DNA from: Rikenellaceae bacterium
GTDB lineage: Bacteria > Bacteroidota > Bacteroidia > Bacteroidales > Rikenellaceae
DNA: 64,000 nt
Assembly: GCA_015059735.1 (NCBI GenBank)
Contig: SUZX01000003.1
Span: forward strand, 1-64,000
Direction: 5' to 3'
Shown: positions 20,673 through 30,674 of the stretch, in pieces
How positions within the stretch are numbered: position 1 is the stretch's first letter
How the letters are laid out: each line of letters starts with the position of its first letter
Position numbers and translations under genes: made by a program
The notes under the pieces: generated by a model
Told to the model about the DNA's origin: nothing
Seen by the model: only the letters and a program-made list of their open reading frames with translations
The model's database searches: none

Positions 20673-21662
20673 ATGATAACACTCGATCTCATCCGCAAGC
20701 CCGTAACCGCCGAATTGCAGGCCTACGACGAATTTGTCGAACGGCAGTTTACGGCCGAAGGAGAATTACTCTCCGAGATGTTGCATTATGCGCTGACATC
20801 GCGGGGCAAAGGGATTCGGCCGTTGCTGGTCATGCTTTCGGGAGCGATGAACGCTGCGGTGAAGGGGGCGGCAACAGGACGACGAGCCTGCTTGGCTGCC
20901 ATGTTGGTTGAAATGATTCATGTAACATCGCTCATTCATGACGATGTGATCGATGAGTCGGATACACGTCGCGGACGACCTTCGGTCAATGCGCGTTGGC
21001 AGTCGCAAAAAGCGGTAATTTTAGGTGACTATATCCTTGCTCGCAATGTAAGTCTCGGACTCCAAAGCGGACAATACGATTTGGTGACGCTTATTTGCGG
21101 CTCGATGGCTGCATTATGCGAGGGCGAAATGTTGCAATCGGAATGCGCCGGTAAGCAGGAGATGAACCGCCAGAAATACCTCGACATAGTCTATAAAAAG
21201 ACCGCATTTCTGCTCGGCATCAGCGCATCGGCCGGAGCAATGGCTGTGGGAGCTACTCGCGATAAGGTGACCTTGATGCGTCGATTTGGCGAAGCGCTGG
21301 GTATGGCGTTTCAAGTACAGGACGACATCCTCGACTACCGTGCGGATGCACAAACCGGAAAACCGACCAATAACGACCTGCGCGAGGGAAAAATCACACT
21401 CCCACTGTTGGTTATATTGGATAAATCTTCGGAAGAACGGCGGAAAGAGTTGCTGAAATTATTGGGACGGTGTCACAACGAGGATGATGCAGTGCATCAA
21501 TTGCAGCAGATTGTCGTAGAAGAAGGCGGTTTGGAGTTTGCGGCACAAGTAATGCAAAGCTATATCCAAAAGGCCATTAATATGTTGTCCGAATATGAGC
21601 CGTCAGAGTATCGTTCGGCATTGATCAACCTCTGCACTTATATCGTCGAGCGCGACCGGTAA
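20673..21662 (+). CDS. Polyprenyl (octaprenyl-type) diphosphate synthase
   Basis: GKGIRPLLVMLSG; LIHDDVIDESDTRRGRPSVN; FQVQDDILDY; start trimmed to MITLDLIRKP. Confidence 0.95.
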   Translation: MITLDLIRKPVTAELQAYDEFVERQFTAEGELLSEMLHYALTSRGKGIRPLLVMLSGAMNAAVKGAATGRRACLAAMLVEMIHVTSLIHDDVIDESDTRRGRPSVNARWQSQKAVILGDYILARNVSLGLQSGQYDLVTLICGSMAALCEGEMLQSECAGKQEMNRQKYLDIVYKKTAFLLGISASAGAMAVGATRDKVTLMRRFGEALGMAFQVQDDILDYRADAQTGKPTNNDLREGKITLPLLVILDKSSEERRKELLKLLGRCHNEDDAVHQLQQIVVEEGGLEFAAQVMQSYIQKAINMLSEYEPSEYRSALINLCTYIVERDR

Positions 21663-21736
21663 GCGCATCACGCAAAACAGAAACGACATAACAAACAACT
21701 AAAAACCAAATATTCACCAATCTAATTTTAATGCAC

Positions 21737-23008
21737 ATGAAACAAAAAAGTAACGTATTGGCCATCATCGTGATGATCCTGCTGTTCGGTATGATCTCAT
21801 TTGTGACCAATTTGGCATCGCCTATGGGTGATGTATTGAAAAACCAATTCAGTGTTGCCAACTGGATGGGTACGCTAGGTGTGTTTGCCAACTTTATTGC
21901 TTATGCGGTAATGGGTATCCCCGCCGGTAATATGCTTCAAAAGTATGGCTATAAAAAGACAGCTTTGGTTGCTATTGCCGTAGGTTTTACGGGAGTTGCC
22001 ATTCAGACCATTTCGGGCTTTGCCGGATCGTTCGGTATCTATCTGTTGGGAGCTTTCATTGCCGGTTTCTCGATGTGTATGTTAAACATCGTTGTTAACC
22101 CGATGCTCAATAAATTGGCAGGTGGTGGCAACAAGGGTAATCAGCTTATTCAAGTGGGCGGTTCGTTTAACTCGTTGATGGGTACGGCTGTTATCATCCT
22201 CACCGGTTTGTTGATCCCCAACATTGCCAAAGCACAGATCAGCCAGGTGTTCCCCTTGATGTATACCGCATTGGCAATCTTTGCCGTAGCTTTCATTGTA
22301 GTATTCTTTACGGCAATTCCCGAGAATGCTCCCCAAGCCGCTGCTAAGGCCGAGAAGTCGCAGTATGGTCCTTTGTCGTTCCGTCACTTTGTGTTGGGTG
22401 CTATCGCAATCTTCGTTTATGTAGGCGTAGAGGTAGGTATTCCGAACGTGCTGCAAAAATGGTTGAATGTAGCTCTTACCGTAGATAATGCTACTGCTAT
22501 TGCCGGTACGGTTGCCGGTACATATTGGTTCTTGATGCTCATCGGCCGTCTGACCGGTGCTGCTATCGGTAGCAAGGTTTCGGCGAAGGCAATGTTGGCC
22601 GTTGTTTCGGTTGTCGGTTTGTGCCTCACGCTGGGTGCTATCTTCTTGGATCCCGCAACGATGGTTAACCTTCCTGTATTCGATGGCGCGAAAGGCTTTG
22701 CTATGGCCGAGGTACCTATCAATGCTGCGTTGCTCGTATTGTGCGGTCTTTGCACATCGGTAATGTGGGGCGGTATCTTTAACCTTGCCGTCGAGGGTCT
22801 GGGTAAATACACCGAGAAAGCTTCGGGTATCTTCATGGCATTGGTTTGCGGTGGTGGTATTCTCCCGCTTTTGCAAAACGGTATCGTTGACTGGACGGGT
22901 AGCTACTTGGCAAGCTACTGGGTAATTATCGCAGGTTTGGCATACATGCTCTTCTATGCTCTCGTCGGCTCGAAAAATGTCAACAAAGATATTCCCGTAG
23001 AAGACTAA
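21737..23008 (+). CDS. Sugar MFS transporter (FucP/GluP-like)
   Basis: GMISFVTNLASPMGDVLKNQF...GYKKTALVAIAVGFTG; 12 TM pattern. Confidence 0.85.
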   Translation: MKQKSNVLAIIVMILLFGMISFVTNLASPMGDVLKNQFSVANWMGTLGVFANFIAYAVMGIPAGNMLQKYGYKKTALVAIAVGFTGVAIQTISGFAGSFGIYLLGAFIAGFSMCMLNIVVNPMLNKLAGGGNKGNQLIQVGGSFNSLMGTAVIILTGLLIPNIAKAQISQVFPLMYTALAIFAVAFIVVFFTAIPENAPQAAAKAEKSQYGPLSFRHFVLGAIAIFVYVGVEVGIPNVLQKWLNVALTVDNATAIAGTVAGTYWFLMLIGRLTGAAIGSKVSAKAMLAVVSVVGLCLTLGAIFLDPATMVNLPVFDGAKGFAMAEVPINAALLVLCGLCTSVMWGGIFNLAVEGLGKYTEKASGIFMALVCGGGILPLLQNGIVDWTGSYLASYWVIIAGLAYMLFYALVGSKNVNKDIPVED

Positions 23009-23059
23009 TCGGATCGTGAAAAGAGGGATCGAATAATAAATCCCCTATTGTCGTAATTT

Positions 23060-23090
23060 CGCCCTTGTCAGGATGCTTCTGACGAGGGCG
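23060..23090 (+). terminator. Terminator-like hairpin downstream of MFS gene
   Basis: CGCCCTTGTCAG...CTGACGAGGGCG followed by ATTTCATATT. Confidence 0.65.
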
Positions 23091-23235
23091 ATTTCATATT
23101 ATAAAAAAGATATGTCAAACAAACTCTTCGTTGATATATGCCTAAACAAAACCGATACCTATCCCCATAAAAAGACCCATTTTTTGTATAAATAGGATTT
23201 TATAACTATATTTGCGCACTCATCAATACCCTAAC

Positions 23236-24699
23236 ATGAAGAACTTTATAAAAATTCTGTTCTTATCGGCTCTACTTTTGAGCGTCACAATAAGTTCCGC
23301 CCAAAAGCGAGAGCACACCGACAATAAACAGGTCGTTCCGATTGCCGGAATCCATACACCAATCGATCACAAAGATCAGTCGGTCTCACTTTCAACCGAC
23401 ACCCTCTCCATCACTCCCAAAAAGAAAGGATTTCTACGTCGCATCATCGACTATTACAATCGTTCGAATGTGGATCGCACCTTCGAGAAGAAGATCGATT
23501 GGAGCATCGCTCCGGGTCCGAACTACTCGTCGGATGTAGGTTTCGGTATCGGTTTCTTGATTGCCGGACTCTATCGTTTGGATCGTACCGACTCGATCAC
23601 CGCTCCTTCCAACGTTTCGATTTATGGCAATGTTACCACCGAGAAATTTTTCTTGTTGCGTTTCTCGGGTGATAATATCTTCAACCACAACAAGCAACGT
23701 TTGAGCTATTCGGGAGCCTTCGTCTATTTTCCGGGTGCTTTCTACGGCATCGGCCACAAAGCCGGCGAGGAGGGATACGCACAAGATTTGACAACCACAA
23801 TGGGTATCGCTCGCATTTCCTACTGTTCAGCAGTTGTCGGACGACTCTATCTCGGAGTGAGTGCCGAACTCAACTACTCGGGGTCCAAATACAAAAAAAC
23901 GGGTGTAAGTAGCACAAGATTCGAAAAAATTAAAGACGACGTTGATAACGGGAAAGAAAATCCACTAACAGGAGATTTCCGCAAGGTATATGACACTTGG
24001 GCAGAGGATGTGGCTAACGGTGTTTCGAAAGAGAATTTGCGTTACGATCCCGACAAGCAGGATCCTTTCTCCAACTATTTCAACGATCCGGCACATCCTG
24101 AGCGGGTCAGCGAGAAAGCCAATGCATTCAATACCAATATCGGTCTTTTTGCACAATACGACACACGCGACCTGACATTCAACGCCTCGAAAGGTATTTT
24201 TGTCAAGGGTGAAGTCAAATGGTATCCGAAATGGTTGGGTAACACAGGTCGTCACTTTGGCCGTTTCGCACTGACGTTCGATGCCTACCAAAAGTTGTGG
24301 AAAGGAGCAATCCTTGCTTATGACCTCTATACCGACATTGTGTTCGGCACACCCTCTTGGCACATGTACGCCAAATTGGGCGGTATGGAGCGCATGCGCG
24401 GATATTACGAGGGTCGTTATCGCGACAAACGTTTGGTCGAAACCCAATTGGAGTTACGCCAAAAAATCTACCGTCGTCACGGCATTGTCGGTTGGATCGG
24501 TGCCGGTCAAGTATGGGGAACGGCTCCTTTCAATTGGGGCAATACCTTATATAGTTTCGGTTGCGGTTATCGTTTCGAATTCAAGAAACGCATGAACATA
24601 CGTCTCGACTACGGTTGGGGTGTTTATGGCAATCAACATCTGCCGTGGGATCGCAAACGCTCGTCGGCATTTATGTTTACGGCATCCGAGGCGTTCTAA
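23236..24699 (+). CDS. BamA/TamA family outer membrane protein
   Basis: Signal peptide; beta-barrel C-terminus; LGGMERMRGYYEGRYRDKRLVETQLELRQKIYRRHGIVGWIGAGQVWG. Confidence 0.85.
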   Translation: MKNFIKILFLSALLLSVTISSAQKREHTDNKQVVPIAGIHTPIDHKDQSVSLSTDTLSITPKKKGFLRRIIDYYNRSNVDRTFEKKIDWSIAPGPNYSSDVGFGIGFLIAGLYRLDRTDSITAPSNVSIYGNVTTEKFFLLRFSGDNIFNHNKQRLSYSGAFVYFPGAFYGIGHKAGEEGYAQDLTTTMGIARISYCSAVVGRLYLGVSAELNYSGSKYKKTGVSSTRFEKIKDDVDNGKENPLTGDFRKVYDTWAEDVANGVSKENLRYDPDKQDPFSNYFNDPAHPERVSEKANAFNTNIGLFAQYDTRDLTFNASKGIFVKGEVKWYPKWLGNTGRHFGRFALTFDAYQKLWKGAILAYDLYTDIVFGTPSWHMYAKLGGMERMRGYYEGRYRDKRLVETQLELRQKIYRRHGIVGWIGAGQVWGTAPFNWGNTLYSFGCGYRFEFKKRMNIRLDYGWGVYGNQHLPWDRKRSSAFMFTASEAF

Positions 24700-24715
24700 A
24701 AGGAGGATACAACGA

Positions 24716-25282
24716 CTACAAGATATACACGACGACAAAGCCGTCGTCCAAAGACACGGAGAGTTTGATAGGCTCTCCGTTTTTTATGCGACCTACCATA
24801 TTACGGCCGTTTCGCAGATCAACCTGTTCGATATGCAGATCGCGCAACAGATCCAACTCCACCTCTCCCGCGTATTTATAAAGTACCTCTTTGGCACACC
24901 ATAACGCCGCAGGGAGTAACGGATCATCGGACAAATTCTGTTCATCCTCCGACATACAACGCGAAGCTACCCGACTGAAATCGCGCCCGAGAGGCTCAAT
25001 ATCCACCGCACAACGTCGATCCGACATGACGACTGCAATCCTCTCCGAACAATGAGAAACCGAAATATACAAAGGGTAGTTGGTGATAATGGGAGCTCCA
25101 ACCTCGTTATAAGCAAATTGGGCATCAATACCTATTTCGCGACGCACCAAAGCCCGCCATGAAAGATACTCTGCGCAACGTTTGGGCGAGAATGTAGCTG
25201 CCGTAGCCAACTCATCGGCTGTCACCCATGTTGCCGCCTCTGCGACATCCATCGAAGTTCCAATCAGCAGTTTGCGGATCAT
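24716..25282 (-). CDS. 4'-phosphopantetheinyl transferase superfamily protein
   Basis: PLYISVSHCSERIAVVMSDRRCAVDIEPLGRDF; ALWCAKEVLYKYAGE. Confidence 0.85.
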   Translation of the reverse strand: MIRKLLIGTSMDVAEAATWVTADELATAATFSPKRCAEYLSWRALVRREIGIDAQFAYNEVGAPIITNYPLYISVSHCSERIAVVMSDRRCAVDIEPLGRDFSRVASRCMSEDEQNLSDDPLLPAALWCAKEVLYKYAGEVELDLLRDLHIEQVDLRNGRNMVGRIKNGEPIKLSVSLDDGFVVVYIL

Positions 25283-26559
25283 AACAGATCGACACGAATT
25301 TTATCGACACGGCGACCGTCCATCTCCTGCACGGTAAATCGGATGGCATGCGCCGTGAAATTGTCGCCTTTGCGTGGGAAGTCGCGTTTGAGTTCAAGTA
25401 TTAGACCGGCCAACGTTTCGGCCTCACCACGTACATCGGAGAAAGTTTCTTCATCAATTTCAAGTACCCGCTCAAAATCTCCGATGTGGGTTTTACCCTC
25501 AAAGAGATAGCTCTTGGCATCGAGTCGCGTATAGAAACGCTCATCAGTATCACTCTCATCGGATATTTCGCCAACGATCTCTTCGATGATATCTTCCAAC
25601 GACACCAACCCCAATGTCGAGCCATACTCATCGACAACGATCGCCATGTGGATCTTATTGGCTTGGAAATCGGCCAACAGATCGTTGATCTTCTTGTGCT
25701 CGGGGATGAAATAGGGTCTGCGGATCAATTGCTGCCAACCAAACTCGTTGCCATTATTAATATAAGGTAACAGATCTTTGACATAAAGCGTTCCGCGAAT
25801 GTTATCCATATCCTCATCATAGACCGGAATACGAGAAAATCCCGAATCCATAATCGTTTTTTTTACGGTTTCATAATCGTCGGTTATCTCCAACGCCGTG
25901 ATGTCCACACGAGGTTTCATAATCTCCTGCACCTCGGTATTCACAAAGTTGACAATTCCCGACAACATTTCTTGCTCTTCGCGTGTTGCTCCTTGTGTCA
26001 TATCTACGGCGTCGGCCAACTCATCAAGCGAGATTTCGCTCCTATGTGCAGCCTTTTCACTGATCCGATTGCCCGTTTGCACTAATATGTATGAGAACGG
26101 ATAAACGAGCCAACGCAACAGCAACAACGGCTGCGCCACAAATGTGGCAAAACGCATGGGAATAGTCTGAGCTAATACTTTGGGGAGAATCTCGCCGAAA
26201 AGGAGCAACAAGAAAGTTACTACCACCGTCTTGAACAGAAATTCAAACCGATGGAAAGTAAAGAGCGAATCGACAACATTGGAGGTAAGTATGACGATAC
26301 AAATATTCACCAAATTATTGACTACCAATATGGTCGCCAATAGCTGATCGACGTTGCCCAACAAGCGCAGAATTGCCTCCGAGGCAGGATTTTTACGATC
26401 TTTTAGTTGTTGTATGTCTTTATGAGTCAGTGAGAAAAACGATGTTTCTGCGCCCGACACCAAAGCGGAGATACACAACAAGCACAACGATCCTACACAC
26501 GACGCAATGATCTGCGGCGAGAAATCATTAAAAACAATCCAAGAAGTCGTCTGATCCAA
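25279..26559 (-). CDS. CNNM/CBS-domain hemolysin family protein (GldE-like)
   Basis: SGAETSFFSLTHKDIQQL; CBS domains; VVDEYGSTLGLVSLEDIIEEIVGEISDE; adjacent to PPTase. Confidence 0.85.
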   Translation of the reverse strand: MDQTTSWIVFNDFSPQIIASCVGSLCLLCISALVSGAETSFFSLTHKDIQQLKDRKNPASEAILRLLGNVDQLLATILVVNNLVNICIVILTSNVVDSLFTFHRFEFLFKTVVVTFLLLLFGEILPKVLAQTIPMRFATFVAQPLLLLRWLVYPFSYILVQTGNRISEKAAHRSEISLDELADAVDMTQGATREEQEMLSGIVNFVNTEVQEIMKPRVDITALEITDDYETVKKTIMDSGFSRIPVYDEDMDNIRGTLYVKDLLPYINNGNEFGWQQLIRRPYFIPEHKKINDLLADFQANKIHMAIVVDEYGSTLGLVSLEDIIEEIVGEISDESDTDERFYTRLDAKSYLFEGKTHIGDFERVLEIDEETFSDVRGEAETLAGLILELKRDFPRKGDNFTAHAIRFTVQEMDGRRVDKIRVDLL

Positions 26560-26577
26560 CGTTGCAAAGTATTAGAG

Positions 26578-27903
26578 TTATTCAAACTGCATAGCCGATT
26601 GCGTTCCCTCCTGTTTCGCATTATCGGAGGCATCCTCTCGAACAACCTCTTTACGTTTGCCCGACAGTTGGACCACCAATTTCGAATTTCGCGACTGATA
26701 GGCAGGCTTTGCCAACAACGTCTCAATATCCTTATAACGGGTTGATTTGGCTCCCAGCACCACTTGTTCGGGTTGACGGAGCACTCCATTTCGGGGTTGC
26801 AACGGTTTCAGCGGTTCCAAGTCCGATGTGCTTTCGGGTTTCTCACTGGCGGGAACAACTTGTCGAGCCGGCGGAATGATTTGACGCATAGATTGTCCTG
26901 CAATCTCGTCTTCGAAACCGGTAGCTACCACCACCAATTCGATAGCATTGCCAAGTTGTGGTTTCTCGCTCGTTCCCCAAATGATGTTGGCATCGTGGAC
27001 TTCGCCATTGATATCTTTCACGCTGGCATGCGATTGAATGTATTCGAGAATGCGCATCACCTCCTCGTACATCAACTCCTCGGTATTGGCCACCGAGATA
27101 TTCAACAAGATATTTTTAGCTCCCGAGATCATGTTATGGTCAAGCAACGGCGAATGTAACGATGCTTCGGCAACAGCCTCAGCTCGATTATCACCCGTAG
27201 CGGTTGCCACAGCCATATGCGCATGACCGCTGTTATGCAACACACGCGCCACGTCGGCAAAATCGACATTCACCAAATCGCTCTCCAATGTAATAAGTTC
27301 GGCAATACCTTTTGCCGCCGAAGCCAAGATATCATCAGCTTTGCCAAAAGCCTGTTTGAGCGACAATTTGCCATAAATCTCCAAGATATTTTCGTTGTTG
27401 ATAATCAACAACGAATCGACATGTTGGCGCAATTCCTCAATGCCGCGAAAAGCCTGTTCGTAACGTATCTTACCCTCCACAGCCAATGGTGATGTCACGA
27501 TGGCAACGGTCAACAGTCCCATTTCACGTGCCAATTTGGCGATGATCGGCGAGGCTCCAGTGCCGGTACCTCCACCCATTCCGGCCGTGATGAAGAGCAT
27601 CTTTGTTCCGGCTTCTTCCAACTGCTGGCGTATCTCAGGCAAGGTTTCCACTGCGGCACGCCGTCCGTTCTCGGGATCATTGCCGGCACCGAGACCTTCA
27701 CTGCCCAAACGTATTTTCAACTCCACAGGGCTCTTGTCTAGCGCCTGCTGATCGGTGTTACACACCATAAAAGTCACCCCATGTATTTTGAGATCCCACA
27801 TGTGGTTCACGGCATTGCCTCCCGCACCACCGACTCCCACGACCGTAATAATGGTCTTTTTTTCGGGTGCAGCCTTTATTTCAGACATCAATTCGTCCGT
27901 CAT
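26578..27903 (-). CDS. ftsZ: Cell division protein FtsZ
   Basis: GVGGAGGNAVNHM; NTDQQAL; AGMGGGTGTGASPIIAKLA. Confidence 0.98.
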   Translation of the reverse strand: MTDELMSEIKAAPEKKTIITVVGVGGAGGNAVNHMWDLKIHGVTFMVCNTDQQALDKSPVELKIRLGSEGLGAGNDPENGRRAAVETLPEIRQQLEEAGTKMLFITAGMGGGTGTGASPIIAKLAREMGLLTVAIVTSPLAVEGKIRYEQAFRGIEELRQHVDSLLIINNENILEIYGKLSLKQAFGKADDILASAAKGIAELITLESDLVNVDFADVARVLHNSGHAHMAVATATGDNRAEAVAEASLHSPLLDHNMISGAKNILLNISVANTEELMYEEVMRILEYIQSHASVKDINGEVHDANIIWGTSEKPQLGNAIELVVVATGFEDEIAGQSMRQIIPPARQVVPASEKPESTSDLEPLKPLQPRNGVLRQPEQVVLGAKSTRYKDIETLLAKPAYQSRNSKLVVQLSGKRKEVVREDASDNAKQEGTQSAMQFE

Positions 27904-27974
27904 ATCTTTTGTTTTTCGTGTTATCTTTCAAATAATTCGGTTTCTCCGACTTTTCATTCCGGCCAAAAATTCTA

Positions 27975-29543
27975 TCAGATCTCCTCGTCGTCGGATTGTT
28001 GCACGTTAAATTTCTCGGTTAGCGACTTCAACATGCTCTCGATACGCAACCCGAATCCACCTTTACCACTCTTTTTAGCCGATTTATCCGTATCATTGTC
28101 GGCCGAAGAGAACTGTTCCTCATCCCGATCGCTATTGTCAACTCCAACAGGTGGTGTTTGTTGTACGACCGGTGAAACGGGTCGAACAGGTTGCGGAGGA
28201 ACAACAGGCGAAGTTGTCGGCGTTGCGGGCTGCGACACCCCTTGCGTGCGGGCAAAAGGATTTACCACCGAAGGTGATCCAGTATCCGATGGTTTGTTTA
28301 CCGACGGAACCTTTACAGAAGCACCTGTCACAGAAGGAGTAACGATCGGCTGCTTGGTTTCCGGTTTGACAATCGGACGCTCTACCATCACACTCGATGC
28401 TCCCAATTCAGCTCCTCGCAACAGCAAACCCACTGCCGTAGCAAACGACGGATCAGCAACCTTCTTTTTCGAATCTTCACTAACAGCCACATCGGGCAAG
28501 GCGACACGCACCTCCATTCCCGTCACCCGACGGAACAACTCATCGAGATCTTTGAGTTTGGCCGAACCACCCGTAAGCACGATTCCATAGACCAACTTTC
28601 CGGCATATCCCGAATCTCGAATCTCCTGCAAGACAAACTCCGCGATATCGGTGGCTCGTGCCTCGATTACCGTAGCCAGATTACATAACAGAATATCTTT
28701 GGCCTCACGCGCCGGTCCTGTCACACGAATACACTTTTCAGGAGCTAACTCGGCAACCGCCGAACCGTATTTCTGTTTGAAACTTTCGACATATTTCTCA
28801 GGCACACACATTGTCCGAATGTCGCGGTTAATAGCCGAGGCCCCCATCGGGATCGACACCACATAACGCACCACATTTCGGTAGTAAACCGTCACATCGG
28901 TCACACCGCTACCGATATCGACAACAACCACACCCTCTTCCTTTTCATCGGGGAACAATACCGCCTCGGGGGTCACAAGTGCATTGGGCAACGTGCCAAG
29001 CATTTTGATTCCCAAACGGCGAAGAGCCATATCCAAACGCTGAATCGGGGTTTTAAGGCAGAGAACGAAATTGAATGTCGAAGAGAGTTTTTTACCGAAC
29101 GATCCTACCGGATTTTTCACCTCTTGATTGTCGTCAACCATGTAATTTTGGGGCACACGCTCCATAATGGTTTCGTCATCGGGAGCTTGCACATTGCGCA
29201 TACGATCAAACAAGCCATCAACATCTTTCTGATTGATTCCGTTTTGGGGATCATATACAAATACATGATCGGTATGGCGGGCACAACGCACAAAATTTCC
29301 CGATATACCGGCATACGCCTCCTCAACACGAATCCCCAACTGTGTTTCAACCTCCGAAACAGCTTCGTGAATCGCGCGGCCTACCTGCTCGATATTCTCA
29401 ATCATACCGGCTTTTACCCCTTCTACCGGTTTCTGCACGGCACATACAACATCAAGCAACCCTTCCGGATTCTTCTCTGCGACAGCCACTGTCACTTGCG
29501 AAGATCCAAGATCAATGGCAATAATGTAATTCTTTCTTTCCAC
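27975..29543 (-). CDS. ftsA: Cell division protein FtsA
   Basis: AIDLGSSQVTVAVAE; VVVDIGSGVTDVTVYY; GIVLTGGSAKLKDLDELF. Confidence 0.96.
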   Translation of the reverse strand: MERKNYIIAIDLGSSQVTVAVAEKNPEGLLDVVCAVQKPVEGVKAGMIENIEQVGRAIHEAVSEVETQLGIRVEEAYAGISGNFVRCARHTDHVFVYDPQNGINQKDVDGLFDRMRNVQAPDDETIMERVPQNYMVDDNQEVKNPVGSFGKKLSSTFNFVLCLKTPIQRLDMALRRLGIKMLGTLPNALVTPEAVLFPDEKEEGVVVVDIGSGVTDVTVYYRNVVRYVVSIPMGASAINRDIRTMCVPEKYVESFKQKYGSAVAELAPEKCIRVTGPAREAKDILLCNLATVIEARATDIAEFVLQEIRDSGYAGKLVYGIVLTGGSAKLKDLDELFRRVTGMEVRVALPDVAVSEDSKKKVADPSFATAVGLLLRGAELGASSVMVERPIVKPETKQPIVTPSVTGASVKVPSVNKPSDTGSPSVVNPFARTQGVSQPATPTTSPVVPPQPVRPVSPVVQQTPPVGVDNSDRDEEQFSSADNDTDKSAKKSGKGGFGLRIESMLKSLTEKFNVQQSDDEEI

Positions 29544-29560
29544 GACAAAAAAACATCTTA

Positions 29561-30661
29561 TTATTTCCTACAAACCACCTGTTTGTCGAATCTGATATCT
29601 ATCACCCGATATACGTCCCAACCGATTCGGGAAAGCCCCTGCCGATAGAAATGCAACAACTTGCTGAGTTTTGCCTCCACCTGCTCGATACGCCCGAAAC
29701 AGATTGTATATTGTCCGCTACGAGGAATAAGATCGATTTCCAAAGCTCCACTATGCGCTGTATGCGCTACGATCTGCACGAATTCCGACCTCCAAAAATC
29801 GTTGTTCTCGACATGTTCTACAAAGGTAAGGAGTTTCATGAAATCTTCGTAGTTTTTCTCCAACTTTTTTTGCTCCTGCCGTTGTGCGGCCTGCTGACGC
29901 TCAATTTGCTCGATTCCTTCACGGATCAAACGTGCCTCGTAGCGGTAATCCCGCCGACGCTGTTCTTTGAAAAGACGCAACTCCTTAACCCGTTCTTCGA
30001 ACTTCTCCCGACTCTCGAAAGCCCACCAACGCCGCTTGATACGCAAACGACGCAGATTTCTAAAATTGTTATCGTTTTCGAGCGAACGCTTATAAAACGG
30101 ATATTTTTCATGTTCCAACTCCTCGATTCGCCGATCAATCCGCGCCTGTTCCCGATCGATGTGATCACGCAACTTTCCTTCATAATTTGCAGGAAAAGGC
30201 GGACGATAATCTCCCGTTACCACCGGCACATAGCGCGACACACCCTTTGGAGCGACAAAAACCACCCCCTCGGATGTGGTATAGCTATTCATCCCATCGG
30301 TCAACAAACGCAAGACAGGGCGACGTTGGCTGATGTCGATTCGCAGAACTCCGTCATAATTTACACGAGCCACCACCCGATCGACAAAACCATTGCGGGC
30401 TATGAGTTTCTCGATGTCAGCAAGTCGCAACGAATCAACCAACTCGTTGATCGTCGGAATACCGTTATCGGCAATCCATTCGCGAACTTTCTCCGATGCG
30501 ACCAAATACCCTTGCGCGGTACTATCCTCCACATGAATCTCCAACGCCTGCACCCGTTGTCCGCTACGCACGTTCCGGACACGCGAAGCCGCTCCGACTA
30601 CATAGGCAATCGCAGCTCCCCATAACAAGGAAAAAAAGAGGTATTGATACCACCGGTTCAC
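29561..30661 (-). CDS. ftsQ: Cell division protein FtsQ/DivIB-like, with long charged insertion
   Basis: N-terminal TM, POTRA-like region, GALEIDLIPRSGQYTICFG; position between ftsA and murC. Confidence 0.85.
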   Translation of the reverse strand: MNRWYQYLFFSLLWGAAIAYVVGAASRVRNVRSGQRVQALEIHVEDSTAQGYLVASEKVREWIADNGIPTINELVDSLRLADIEKLIARNGFVDRVVARVNYDGVLRIDISQRRPVLRLLTDGMNSYTTSEGVVFVAPKGVSRYVPVVTGDYRPPFPANYEGKLRDHIDREQARIDRRIEELEHEKYPFYKRSLENDNNFRNLRRLRIKRRWWAFESREKFEERVKELRLFKEQRRRDYRYEARLIREGIEQIERQQAAQRQEQKKLEKNYEDFMKLLTFVEHVENNDFWRSEFVQIVAHTAHSGALEIDLIPRSGQYTICFGRIEQVEAKLSKLLHFYRQGLSRIGWDVYRVIDIRFDKQVVCRK

Positions 30662-30674
30662 GTTCGAATAACGA

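Noticed and set aside
22082-22876. 264-aa minus-strand ORF
   Set aside because: Antisense to the MFS transporter; low-complexity shadow translation
27781-28590. 269-aa plus-strand ORF
   Set aside because: Antisense across the ftsA/ftsZ junction; Ser/Thr/Gly-rich shadow of the FtsA linker
29651-30625. 324-aa plus-strand ORF
   Set aside because: Antisense to ftsQ, no family features
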